From contig CAMLHZ010000006.1 of NCBI GenBank assembly GCA_946480085.1, forward strand, positions 1 through 64,000: 64,000 nucleotides of DNA, read 5' to 3'. The stretch comes from an uncultured Flavobacteriales bacterium (lineage in GTDB: Bacteria > Bacteroidota > Bacteroidia > Flavobacteriales > Crocinitomicaceae). Under the pieces are notes generated by a model. It was given only the letters and a program-made list of their open reading frames with translations, had not been told where the DNA came from and searched no databases. Numbering within the stretch: the stretch's first letter is position 1; each line of letters starts with the position of its first letter. A program made the translations under genes and the position numbers. Positions 31,569 through 39,482 of this stretch are shown piece by piece.

Positions 31569-31979
31569 ATGAAAATAACACTTTACTACCTTTTGATCTT
31601 TTTTGGATCGTTATTGGTTTCTGAAATATACACAACGAATTTTGCTCCTCACGGATTAGCATACGTTATATCTCTTTTAATTGGGGACTTAAATTTATTT
31701 GTAACGGTGTGTTTTTTTGTTTCAGTAATAGCCTGGGGATTATCTTTTGTATATAAAAAACGAGAATTAGGTTTGATATTACTAGCAGTAGTATTATACA
31801 ATATTTCATTTTTAACATTTCTGATCGAAACCTCTAATCAACCATTGAGATATATTGGTTCAGGTGGAGCATTGCTGTTTTTTACGATGATTCCATACAT
31901 TGTAGTTCATATGTTCTTTGTTTGGAAATGCTTGAAAGATTATAGTGACGTCAATGATAAATCAAGAAAAAAATATTGA
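31569..31979 (+). CDS. Four-TM membrane protein of unknown function
   Basis: 136-aa integral membrane protein with about four hydrophobic helices (3-22, 35-62, 70-90, 99-118) and a basic C-terminal tail (DKSRKKY). No family recognised. Followed 2 nt later by a lipoprotein gene, so the pair is likely co-translated. AT-rich like its neighbours. Confidence 0.6.
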   Translation: MKITLYYLLIFFGSLLVSEIYTTNFAPHGLAYVISLLIGDLNLFVTVCFFVSVIAWGLSFVYKKRELGLILLAVVLYNISFLTFLIETSNQPLRYIGSGGALLFFTMIPYIVVHMFFVWKCLKDYSDVNDKSRKKY

Positions 31980-31981
31980 TT

Positions 31982-32446
31982 ATGAGGGATAGTGCTGTAT
32001 CTCTATTTATCAGTGTGATCGCAGTAATTGGTTTATTGTCCTGTGAAGAAAATTCAACATGTTACGATCAAAAGAAATTAACCCGAAAGGAATTAACAAC
32101 TTGGTTAAGTTTTGACGGTAATCTCGATTCAGTTTCTGAAAAACAAATAGTTCTTGATTTTATCGATGTTCAACAATTTACTGAAAACAGCATGGTTCGA
32201 GTTTCACTAGATTCGAAATATGTGTTTTGGGGCAGATTAAGTTCTTCCATCTCTGTGTCCCTTCCAAAAGAGAGTGCTTCTATTGATAATCATTTAGTTG
32301 GAATAGAAGTTATTGATCCGGATGATTCCAAATATTATGGTTGGTTTTCTGATGATGTTTTTTACTTGAGTAGAAATAAAAAAAATTACGTAAAGTTTCT
32401 GTGTGGTGGTGAAGATGAAACTATTACACTGAACATTTCTCAATAG
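31982..32446 (+). CDS. Small lipoprotein of unknown function
   Basis: 154-aa lipoprotein starting at ATG 31982; a TTG two codons earlier (31976) overlaps the upstream stop and is less likely. Lipobox GLLSC. Mature part looks beta-sandwich-like (KQIVLDFIDVQQFTENSMVR, YVFWGRLSSSISVSLPKES, YYGWFSDDVFYLSRNKKNYV). No family recognised. Pairs with the upstream four-TM protein. Confidence 0.6.
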   Translation: MRDSAVSLFISVIAVIGLLSCEENSTCYDQKKLTRKELTTWLSFDGNLDSVSEKQIVLDFIDVQQFTENSMVRVSLDSKYVFWGRLSSSISVSLPKESASIDNHLVGIEVIDPDDSKYYGWFSDDVFYLSRNKKNYVKFLCGGEDETITLNISQ

Positions 32447-32501
32447 TAAAGTTTTGTCTATCTAATTTAATGGAAACCAAAACCGGCTAAATTTTAATTT
32501 G

Positions 32502-32744
32502 ATGTTTAGAATTCACTTATTTATTATTTTCTTGATTCTCTTAGTTGGAGTTATTCATACTTCCATTATAATAATCAGAAAGTCAGTTCAGGAATTTAAG
32601 ACTGCCTTCAAAACCAAAAGTCTGATTCCATGGACTTCCAGCTCCAAGCCGATACTTGTCTTTTTGTTATATTTAGCAGGTGCCATTGTTTATTTGATTT
32701 TATGCATTGTTGTTTATAGGATTATGGGGATAGTTCGAGGCTAG
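32502..32744 (+). CDS. Small two-TM protein of unknown function
   Basis: 80-aa membrane protein; helices about 3-24 and 49-72 joined by a polar loop (KSVQEFKTAFKTKSLIPWTS). Starts at ATG 32502 rather than the TTG just before. Last gene of the accessory tract, converging on the ABC exporter. No family recognised; small size lowers certainty. Confidence 0.5.
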   Translation: MFRIHLFIIFLILLVGVIHTSIIIIRKSVQEFKTAFKTKSLIPWTSSSKPILVFLLYLAGAIVYLILCIVVYRIMGIVRG

Positions 32745-32751
32745 TTGCTGG

Positions 32752-32796
32752 AGCGATTCCCACAGCTGGCGCGATCCGCCGCGGCGGACTCGTGCT
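32752..32796. repeat. GC-rich palindromic islet between convergent genes
   Basis: Contains the perfect 14-bp palindrome TCCGCCGCGGCGGA (32775-32788) in otherwise AT-rich DNA, between the stops of two convergent genes. Could form a strong hairpin acting as a bidirectional terminator, although flanking T-tracts are poor. Confidence 0.5.
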
Positions 32797-34614
32797 TTAA
32801 AAACTACTTACCTGCAACTTAACCAACTCCGAATAAATTCCTTCGTTACTCATCAATTCTTCATGACTTCCAACCTGAGAAATTTCTCCTTTGTCTAAAA
32901 CAAGAATTTTATCAGCGTTACGAATGGTACTTAAGCGATGTGCAATCACAATAGAAGTTCTGCCTTTCATTAGTTTTTCCAGTGCGTCTTGTACAACGCG
33001 TTCCGATTCTGAATCCAGTGCCGATGTGGCTTCGTCGAGAACTAAAATGGTTGGATTTTTCAAAATGGCACGGGCAATAGCAATGCGCTGTTTTTGTCCT
33101 CCGGAAAGCTGAATTCCTCTATCGCCGACTTGTGTTTCGAAACCTTCAGGGAAACTTTCAATGAAGTCAAACGCATTGGCTTGTTTTGCAGCGTCTTTTA
33201 CTTCTTGTTCTGTTGCATCCGGATTTCCAAATAGAATATTGTCGAAAATAGAACCGGCAAATAGCAATACTTCCTGCGGAACGACTGCAATATGCTTTCT
33301 CAGGTGCTTCAATTCGATTTCTTTGGAATCAATTCCACCAATGCGAATGGTTCCGCCTGTTGTTTGGTAATAATTCAAAACCAGGTTGGCAATTGTCGAT
33401 TTTCCACCGCCGGAAGAGCCAACCAATGCCAATGTTTGATTCGCTTGAATGCTGAATGAAATTCCTTTCAAAACTTCCACATCCGGACGCGTTGGATAAG
33501 AGAAATGCACGTTTTCAAAACTGACTTCGCCTGAAATCTCAGGTTTCTCCCTTCCGTTGAACAATTCCTGTTCTGTAGTTTCGCTCAAAATGTCGATCAA
33601 TTTTTCTGAAGCTCCAATGGACTTTTGAATACTCGCATAGAAATCGGGAAGCGAAGCAATACTTGCTGCCAACATTAAAGTAACCATTAGGAAGGAATAC
33701 AAATCTCCAGTTGCCAGTGTTGGATTTGGTCCGCTCGACATTAACAAACCTTGCCAAATGATAAAAACGATGGCACCGAACATGCAGAAAACGATGAATG
33801 AAACGAATAATCCTCTCCAAATTCCGCTTTTCACGTTCAGGTTGCGAATAGCAGTTGTTGCACTTTTGAACTTCAACAAATTGAACATTTCATTCGTAAA
33901 TGCTTTGACATTCGCAATGCCCATAAAAGCTTCTTCCGCACGCGCATTTGCCTCGGCAGTTTGATCTTGTGCTTCTTTAGAAAGTCTACGGATAAAACGA
34001 CCAAAAATGACAGCTACAATGGCAATAACCGGAACTGTTGCCAGCATGATCAAGGTCAATTTCCAGGAAATAAAGAGCATGAAGAACATTCCACCCACAA
34101 CCATTACAATTTGTCGGAAGAATTCTGCTACTGTTGTTCGAAGTGTTTCCTGAAGCTGTGTGATATCGGAAGAAAGTCTGCTGGTTAATTCACCAACGGT
34201 TGTTCTGTTATAATAATCGAGTGGAAGCTGAATGAGTCGTTCAAAAACATCATTTCTAACATCCCTAAGCATATTTTCTGTCACATTCGTAAACAATACC
34301 ACTCTGAAATAACTGAAGACAGCCTGAGCTCCAAACATGATGAAAAGTGCAGTTGCAACGGTGTTCAGGTTGGTTAAGTCAATTGCTTTTACGGCATCGG
34401 CCATTGATGTAGTTTGTCCGTTTCCTGCTCCAAGTAATTGTCCGAGTAGAACAGGGAAAACCAATCCGATAGAAGTAGAGAGAACAAGGAAGATCCAGCC
34501 AATTCCGTAGGAAACACGATAAGGTTTCATGTAGGAAAACAGTTTTCTGGCTTTAGAATAACTGTCTTTTGTAAGCTTTACTTTTTCTTCCTTACGTTTC
34601 TTTGGACGCATCAT
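32797..34614 (-). CDS. ABC exporter, fused permease-ATPase (MsbA-like)
   Basis: 605-aa half-transporter that would work as a homodimer. Six-helix type I exporter domain (about residues 30-340) followed by the nucleotide-binding domain: Walker A GSSGGGKST (~399-407), signature LSGGQKQR (~502-509), Walker B ILVLDEATSALD (~522-533) and H-loop IVIAHRLSTIR. The cargo cannot be told from sequence; MsbA-like lipid or drug export is the usual annotation. Start: the frame opens at a TTG at 34635, but that codon is inside a -7-like box (34633-34640), so ATG 34614 (MMRPKKRKE) is chosen. Confidence 0.9.
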   Translation of the reverse strand: MMRPKKRKEEKVKLTKDSYSKARKLFSYMKPYRVSYGIGWIFLVLSTSIGLVFPVLLGQLLGAGNGQTTSMADAVKAIDLTNLNTVATALFIMFGAQAVFSYFRVVLFTNVTENMLRDVRNDVFERLIQLPLDYYNRTTVGELTSRLSSDITQLQETLRTTVAEFFRQIVMVVGGMFFMLFISWKLTLIMLATVPVIAIVAVIFGRFIRRLSKEAQDQTAEANARAEEAFMGIANVKAFTNEMFNLLKFKSATTAIRNLNVKSGIWRGLFVSFIVFCMFGAIVFIIWQGLLMSSGPNPTLATGDLYSFLMVTLMLAASIASLPDFYASIQKSIGASEKLIDILSETTEQELFNGREKPEISGEVSFENVHFSYPTRPDVEVLKGISFSIQANQTLALVGSSGGGKSTIANLVLNYYQTTGGTIRIGGIDSKEIELKHLRKHIAVVPQEVLLFAGSIFDNILFGNPDATEQEVKDAAKQANAFDFIESFPEGFETQVGDRGIQLSGGQKQRIAIARAILKNPTILVLDEATSALDSESERVVQDALEKLMKGRTSIVIAHRLSTIRNADKILVLDKGEISQVGSHEELMSNEGIYSELVKLQVSSF

Positions 34615-34632
34615 GAGTTTTCCGATTTGTGG

Positions 34633-34640
34633 CAAAGTTA
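34633..34640 (-). promoter_or_regulatory. Candidate -7 box TAACTTTG for the ABC exporter
   Basis: Minus-strand match to TANNTTTG, 18 nt before the chosen ATG. No TTG -33 at normal spacing. Its overlap with the upstream TTG argues against that codon as the start. Confidence 0.4.
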
Positions 34641-34761
34641 TTAAATAGAAATCAGCGTAGGATAGAATAATAGGTGGATTGTAGAAAATAGAAGGTAAAC
34701 GGCTTTCTGTCGGTTTTTTTGAGCCATCTGCAGATTTTTTAAATTATTTTTGTCTCAACTA

Positions 34762-34791
34762 TTGACTAATTGGAAATTGTACTTATCTTTG
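34762..34791 (+). promoter_or_regulatory. rpmH promoter
   Basis: TTG (34762-34764), exactly 19 nt, then TATCTTTG (34784-34791): a full match to TTG-N19-TANNTTTG. Predicted transcript begins near 34797, giving a ~80-nt leader before rpmH. Confidence 0.8.
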
Positions 34792-34877
34792 CAACCCTGT
34801 TTGGAGCACAGTGATGTAGTTTTCAGACAAAACAAATAGAATAACAAGTCGAATTTTTTCGAAAAAAGAAATAGATC

Positions 34878-35039
34878 ATGAGTAAGAGAACGTTTCAACC
34901 GTCCGTTAGAAAAAGAAGAAACAAACACGGTTTCCGTAGTCGTATGGCAACAGCGAACGGAAGAAAAGTATTGGCTGCGCGTCGTCGCAAAGGTCGTAAG
35001 AAATTAACAGTATCTGACGAGCCTTTCCACAAGCGTTAA
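34878..35039 (+). CDS. rpmH: 50S ribosomal protein L34
   Basis: 53-aa structural protein of the large ribosomal subunit. Translates as [20 protein letters not shown] followed by [20 protein letters not shown], the family's diagnostic sequence, then a short extension [13 protein letters not shown] beyond the ~45-aa core of other phyla, as is usual in Bacteroidota. Very basic, as expected. It has its own promoter (34762-34791) and terminator (35073-35102), so it is monocistronic here; rnpA does not follow. Confidence 0.97.
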   Translation: MSKRTFQPSVRKRRNKHGFRSRMATANGRKVLAARRRKGRKKLTVSDEPFHKR

Positions 35040-35072
35040 TCTTTAGAAAGTCTTTTCTGATCAGAAATATTA

Positions 35073-35102
35073 AACCATTCGGGTATTCCGGATGGTTTTT
35101 TT
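35073..35102 (+). terminator. rpmH terminator
   Basis: Stem AACCATTCGG / CCGGATGGTT (one G-T pair) with a 5-nt loop, running into seven T, 33 nt after the rpmH stop. Confidence 0.85.
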
Positions 35103-35109
35103 GTTTTGG

Positions 35110-35139
35110 TCGGAGCGTCCGTCCGAGGCGGATTGCCCT
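35110..35139. repeat. GC-rich hairpin islet
   Basis: TCGGA-GCGTCCG-TCCGA hairpin followed by GGCGGATTGCCC, in AT-rich DNA upstream of the aldolase gene. Resembles the 32752 islet in its GGAGCG start and GGCGGA part. Confidence 0.4.
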
Positions 35140-35164
35140 TAAAGAAAAATCGCGTCGATATAGT

Positions 35165-35172
35165 TATATTTG
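35165..35172 (+). promoter_or_regulatory. -7 box TATATTTG 4 nt before the aldolase ATG
   Basis: Exact TANNTTTG match ending 4 nt before the start codon, so a transcript from it would begin at or next to the ATG (leaderless). The nearest upstream TTG is 29 nt away, outside the usual spacing. Confidence 0.4.
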
Positions 35173-35176
35173 ATTC

Positions 35177-36196
35177 ATGAAAACAATCGATTTCCGTTCT
35201 GATACCGTAACGCAGCCGTCACAGGCAATGCGCGATGCAATGTTCAAGGCGCCTTTGGGTGATGATGTTTACAGGGAAGATCCTACTGTAAATGAATTGG
35301 AAGAATATGCTGCGGCTCTTTTTGGAAAGGAAGCAGCCTTGTTTTGTTCTTCGGGAACACAAACCAATCAGATTGCCATTAATGTGCATGTAAAACCGGG
35401 TGGCGAAGTGATTTGTCATGAGGAAAGTCACATTTACAAATACGAGGGTGGTGGAATCGCTAAGAATTCCGGTGCTTCGATTCGTTTGTTAACGGGCAAT
35501 CGCGGACGTTTAACTGCTTCTGAAATTGCAAAATGGATCAATCCGGACGATGTTCATTTTCCTGAGACCCAATTGATCTCTTTGGAAGATACAGCAAATA
35601 GAGGTGGAGGTGCAATCTATGATTTCGATGAGATTAAGAGAATTTCGGCTTTGACGAAAGAAATGAAGTTGCCGCTGCATTTAGATGGTGCTCGTATTTT
35701 CAATGCCTTGGTGGTAAACGGAATTTCCACTAAAGAATACGGTTCGCAGTTCGATACCATTTCGATTTGCCTTTCGAAAGGTTTGGGAGCTCCTGTTGGC
35801 TCTGTTTTGGTTGGACCGAAAGATTTCATTCACAAAGCGCGTCGCGTGCGAAAAGTAATGGGTGGTGGAATGCGTCAGGCAGGATTTTTAGCCGCCGCAG
35901 GATTGTATGCACTAAAAAACAATGTGGAACGTTTGACCATTGATCACGAAAACGCAAAACAACTTGAAAATGCCTTGAACAGTGTTTCTTGGGTAGAATC
36001 ATGTATTCCGGTAGAAACGAATATTGCTGTAGCTGTTTTGAAAGATGAATCTCAGCGTGACGAGTACATTGGAAAGTTAGCTGCTCAAGGAATCAAAACT
36101 TCGGCTTTTGGTCCGGGGATGATTCGTTTTGTGACACATTTAGACATTACTGCAGAGAATATCGTTCAAACGTGTTCTGTAATTAAATCGATTTAA
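35177..36196 (+). CDS. ltaE: Low-specificity L-threonine aldolase (PLP-dependent)
   Basis: 339-aa cytoplasmic enzyme splitting L-threonine or L-allo-threonine into glycine and acetaldehyde. The beta-eliminating lyase/aldolase family is shown by the N-terminal FRSDTVTQPSQAMRDAM and GDDVYREDPTVNELE, the PLP-stacking region FCSSGTQTNQIAI, HLDGARIFNAL, and the Schiff-base lysine in SICLSKGLGAPVGSVLVG (Lys ~201). Full family length. Its stop overlaps the next lipoprotein ATG by one base (TAATG), so the two are translationally coupled although functionally unrelated at sight. Confidence 0.9.
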   Translation: MKTIDFRSDTVTQPSQAMRDAMFKAPLGDDVYREDPTVNELEEYAAALFGKEAALFCSSGTQTNQIAINVHVKPGGEVICHEESHIYKYEGGGIAKNSGASIRLLTGNRGRLTASEIAKWINPDDVHFPETQLISLEDTANRGGGAIYDFDEIKRISALTKEMKLPLHLDGARIFNALVVNGISTKEYGSQFDTISICLSKGLGAPVGSVLVGPKDFIHKARRVRKVMGGGMRQAGFLAAAGLYALKNNVERLTIDHENAKQLENALNSVSWVESCIPVETNIAVAVLKDESQRDEYIGKLAAQGIKTSAFGPGMIRFVTHLDITAENIVQTCSVIKSI

Positions 36197-36840
36197 TGAA
36201 GTTACTTATTTACATCTTAACAATATTGCTAAGTTGCACCTTTGTGTCTTGCGGCTCAGGTGAAGGCGAAGCTGTCAATTACAGCGATCTTTCCCCAAAC
36301 AGTAAGCCTAAGGATCACTCAGATCTTACCATCGATTCTGTTGCTAATGAGAAACCAACGGAAAGTGCTTATTTGTCATTGATCGATTCCATTCGACCAA
36401 ATGATACCTGGCAAAAATGGGATACTGTTCTTTTTCCCGACCGATTCGGAGCCTCCAAAACTGAAAAATGGATTGTAAAAGGCGAGAACGATAGTTTGGT
36501 GCTGCTTTATTTCAAATTCAAGGATAGTTTGCTGACAAAAAATGCATTTTACAATTGGATTGACTGTTTTGGTGCGAAGCGAACTTCGTATACCATTGGA
36601 GGTAACATAAAGGTAAAAGGAAAGTATTCTTATTTTTTTGTGGGTGACTCATATATCTACTATATTGAGGCCAACAAAGCAATTAAGCAAGAAACAATTC
36701 GATCGCAATTCTTTAAAAAGCGTGAAAAGGAGAATTGGCTGTATATGGTAGAATCAAAACCTACAGGTAAAGCCAGTTGGAAGCGAGTAGTGAAGGGTGA
36801 AGAACGAGAAATAAAGAATAGTTATGAAGATATTGAATAG
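36196..36840 (+). CDS. Lipoprotein of unknown function with operator-like site in its signal sequence
   Basis: 214-aa lipoprotein; lipobox TFVSC, Cys ~19. The mature protein is polar (DTWQKWDTVLFPDRFGASKT, EKWIVKGENDSLVLLYFKFK, NAFYNWIDCFGAKRTSY) with no recognised family. The codons for ILTILLSC form a 24-bp palindrome-like site nearly identical to the three around the ArsR-type gene. It is coupled to the aldolase upstream (TAATG) and its 3' end overlaps the next gene by 17 bp. Confidence 0.75.
   Translation: MKLLIYILTILLSCTFVSCGSGEGEAVNYSDLSPNSKPKDHSDLTIDSVANEKPTESAYLSLIDSIRPNDTWQKWDTVLFPDRFGASKTEKWIVKGENDSLVLLYFKFKDSLLTKNAFYNWIDCFGAKRTSYTIGGNIKVKGKYSYFFVGDSYIYYIEANKAIKQETIRSQFFKKREKENWLYMVESKPTGKASWKRVVKGEEREIKNSYEDIE
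36213..36236. promoter_or_regulatory. Operator-like 24-bp palindrome, copy 4 (intragenic)
   Basis: CATCTTAACAATATTGCTAA then GTTG; one base different from the reverse complement of copies 1 and 3. Lies 17 bp into the lipoprotein coding sequence. It could be chance driven by a Leu/Ile-rich signal peptide, but the 23/24 match is striking. Confidence 0.45.
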
Positions 36841-37153
36841 AGGTTTTCTATTGGTAAGACCAAAACAGGATTTTTGCGATTGGGCAAAGAAGCAAGACGA
36901 AGATTACATGTTCGACGAGGCAGATGAGATGGAGCCAAGTGTTTATTTGGTAGATGAAGATGCCATGGAAGTGGAGCCGGTAATCGAACGTAACTTCAAA
37001 AAGATCTTTATAAACGAGTGCGAAGCGCTTACCGACGACGACGATGAGATTCCAACTCCTACATTGGAATTGTTCAATCAATGGTTCACAGTTGAGTACG
37101 GTGGCTGTGTTTTCGACGCGTTAAAAGAAGACCTGAAAGCGGAGTTAGAGTAG
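36824..37153 (+). CDS. Acidic cytoplasmic protein of unknown function
   Basis: 109-aa protein with about a third Asp/Glu (DEDYMFDEADEMEPSVYLVD, ALTDDDDEIPTP) and no signal or membrane segment. No family recognised. Starts 17 bp before the end of the upstream lipoprotein gene, so it is the third member of the aldolase-lipoprotein-acidic protein unit. Confidence 0.7.
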   Translation: MKILNRGFLLVRPKQDFCDWAKKQDEDYMFDEADEMEPSVYLVDEDAMEVEPVIERNFKKIFINECEALTDDDDEIPTPTLELFNQWFTVEYGGCVFDALKEDLKAELE

Positions 37154-37225
37154 TTCACCTATTTTATTCTACCGTTGACCGAAAAAGTATTGTGATAAAA
37201 TCAATCAATATTCAATTTTGTCCAA

Positions 37226-37233
37226 TAATTTTG
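37226..37233 (+). promoter_or_regulatory. -7 box TAATTTTG 4 nt before the TonB-receptor ATG
   Basis: Exact TANNTTTG match with the same 4-nt gap to the ATG as at 35165-35177, again predicting a leaderless or nearly leaderless transcript. No TTG at standard spacing. Confidence 0.35.
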
Positions 37234-37237
37234 TCGC

Positions 37238-39388
37238 ATGAAAATACAATTACTACTTATTACCCTTTTGTGTTCAATAAGTCAGCTCTTCGGTCAAACA
37301 ACCATTATCGGTGTTGTAACCAACAAACAAGGTAAACCGGTTGCTGAAGCTGTTGTTTCTATTGAAGGAACTACAGACATTACCGTTACCGATGCAACTG
37401 GAGCTTTTTCGCTTTTGACTTTTGCCTCTGGTACTCAGCGTATTTCTGTCGAAAAAGAAACGATTGAACTTCAATTTTTCCCTATTGAATTGGTAGAAGG
37501 TGAAATGAAGAAGGATCTTACGATTGCTCAGGATAAGGAAATCGAAGAAGTAGTAATTTCTGCCGGAAGTATTAAAGCTTCAAACGACAGAACAGTTGCT
37601 GTTTTAGATCCAATCGATATTGTTACAACTGCCGGCGGACAGGGTGATATTGCAGGCGCATTACAAACACTTCCGGGTGTTCAGCGCAACGGTGGAGATC
37701 AAACCGGAATCATGGTTCGTGGTGGAGATGTAAACGAAGCTTCTGTTATTGTGGATGGAATGATCGCTCAAAATGCCTTCAATTCAAGCGTTCCGGGAGT
37801 GGCACAGCGAACGCGATTCAATCCTTTTCAATTTAAAGGAACTGCTTTTAGTACTGGTGGTTACACGGCGCGTTACGGACAAGCTATGTCTGCCGTTTTA
37901 GATCTATCGACAAATGATTTACCTGATAAATCGGATATTAACCTGGGAGCAAATTTCGCAGGAGTATATTTTGCCGGATCACGATTGATGGATAAAAGTG
38001 CTGTGGAAGTAAGTACCAATTACACCAATTTGTCTCCTTTCTTCTTACTTGCCAAACCAAGTGTTGATTTTTACAAAGTTCCTCAGGGATTTGGCTTCTC
38101 TGGGAGATTTTTGACACAAACTCCAACGAAAGGATTGTTCAAAGGACAAGTGAATCAAACCTATAGTTCAACCGGAATTCAAATCAATAATCCAGCCGAT
38201 CCAACACAGAAGATCAAGTTTGGGATTGATAATGAGAACACTTATATGAATGCTTCATACAAGGATTACATCAATAACAGTTGGTCTTATTTTGGAGCGC
38301 TTTCTGTCAGTAGCAATACAGATAGAATTAAATTCGATGTATACGATATGTATCGTCATGATGAACGTGTTCAGGGACGTGCCGAAATGAATTACAATCA
38401 CAACACACGTTTCAGAATGTTGATGGGAACTGAAATTCAGCGTTATGGATTTACCCAAAAGTTTGACACATTGGTTGGTCAATTTGAAGAATTGTTGAGC
38501 GCTGCTTATGTGGAGGCAGATATTCTTCCCTTACGCAGAGTAGCCATTAAACCAGGAGTGAGAGCGGAGTATTCAACTTTGCTGGCAAAGGGGAACATTT
38601 CACCACGTTTTGCAGCTGCGATCAAGACAAGTAAGAACGGACAAATCTCTTTGGCAACCGGAATGTTTTACCAAACTGCACCAACAATGTATTTGATACA
38701 GGGATATCGTCCGGATTTTCAACATTCGGTGCATTACATGGCAAACTATCAGTTGATCGACAAAGGAAGAGTGTTCCGTCTTGAAGGGTATTACAAGTCA
38801 TACAATCAATTGGTTCGTGAAAAAGGAGTGGCTTATACACCAAACCAATTCCGTTTCAATTTAGGAGAAGTAGATAATTCGGGATCGGGTTATGCTCAGG
38901 GAATTGATTTCTTCTTCCGTGATAAGAAGTCGATCGAAAACTTTGATTACTGGATCTCTTACAGTTACATCGATACAAAACGCTTGTATCAGAATTATAG
39001 CGACAAAGTAACGCCAGACTATATTTCAGATCACAATTTGAATGTGGTAATGAAGTATTTCTGGATGAAAGCACAAACGAATTTCTCTGCAACATATTCA
39101 TATACAAGTGGTCGACCGTACTACAATCCAAATTCGGCGCAGTTTTTGGGTGACCGTGCACCGGCTTACCAAAATGTAGCGTTGACAGTAAGTTATTTGA
39201 CAACAATTAAGAAAATGTTTGCGGTGGTTTACCTTGCAATGGACAACATTACGAATAGAAAGAATGTATTGGGTTACCGTTACAGCATAGATGGTGCTGA
39301 GCGTTACGAAATTCAACCGCCATTCTATTTTACCTTGTTCTTCGGAGTGAATTTATCGCTTAGTGAATTTAATAAAGACGAACTCTAG
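37238..39388 (+). CDS. TonB-dependent receptor with carboxypeptidase-like N-terminal domain
   Basis: 716-aa outer-membrane receptor. Signal peptide to ~residue 19 (QLFG|QTTI); CarboxypepD_reg-like beta-sandwich ~20-95 (IIGVVTNKQGKPVAEAVVSI); plug domain ~105-230 (DIAGALQTLPGVQRNGGDQT, GIMVRGGDVNEASVIVDGMI); the rest a beta-barrel with many alternating aromatic strands, ending YFTLFFGVNLSLSEFNKDEL. It imports a substrate across the outer membrane using ExbB/ExbD-TonB energy. No SusD partner is adjacent, so this is not a typical SusCD glycan pair; the ligand cannot be told. The next gene, 94 nt on, is probably co-expressed. Confidence 0.9.
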   Translation: MKIQLLLITLLCSISQLFGQTTIIGVVTNKQGKPVAEAVVSIEGTTDITVTDATGAFSLLTFASGTQRISVEKETIELQFFPIELVEGEMKKDLTIAQDKEIEEVVISAGSIKASNDRTVAVLDPIDIVTTAGGQGDIAGALQTLPGVQRNGGDQTGIMVRGGDVNEASVIVDGMIAQNAFNSSVPGVAQRTRFNPFQFKGTAFSTGGYTARYGQAMSAVLDLSTNDLPDKSDINLGANFAGVYFAGSRLMDKSAVEVSTNYTNLSPFFLLAKPSVDFYKVPQGFGFSGRFLTQTPTKGLFKGQVNQTYSSTGIQINNPADPTQKIKFGIDNENTYMNASYKDYINNSWSYFGALSVSSNTDRIKFDVYDMYRHDERVQGRAEMNYNHNTRFRMLMGTEIQRYGFTQKFDTLVGQFEELLSAAYVEADILPLRRVAIKPGVRAEYSTLLAKGNISPRFAAAIKTSKNGQISLATGMFYQTAPTMYLIQGYRPDFQHSVHYMANYQLIDKGRVFRLEGYYKSYNQLVREKGVAYTPNQFRFNLGEVDNSGSGYAQGIDFFFRDKKSIENFDYWISYSYIDTKRLYQNYSDKVTPDYISDHNLNVVMKYFWMKAQTNFSATYSYTSGRPYYNPNSAQFLGDRAPAYQNVALTVSYLTTIKKMFAVVYLAMDNITNRKNVLGYRYSIDGAERYEIQPPFYFTLFFGVNLSLSEFNKDEL

Positions 39389-39390
39389 GA

Positions 39391-39463
39391 ATGACTAATG
39401 GCGAATTACTAATTACAAATATCAATCAATTAGTAATTAGTCACTCGTCATTTGTAATTATTA
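39391..39463. repeat. AT-rich intergenic inverted repeat
   Basis: Perfect 11-bp arms AATTACTAATT (39404-39414) and AATTAGTAATT (39428-39438), with outer ATTTGTAATTA-type sequence. Related pieces (TAGTAATTAGTCAnTCG) occur at ~40215-40250 and 41739-41774. Confidence 0.5.
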
Positions 39464-39482
39464 AAAACCAATAATAAACAAT

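Noticed and set aside
34615..34635. TTG at 34635 as start of the ABC exporter
   Set aside because: It overlaps a minus-strand -7-like box; ATG 34614 is in frame and better placed.
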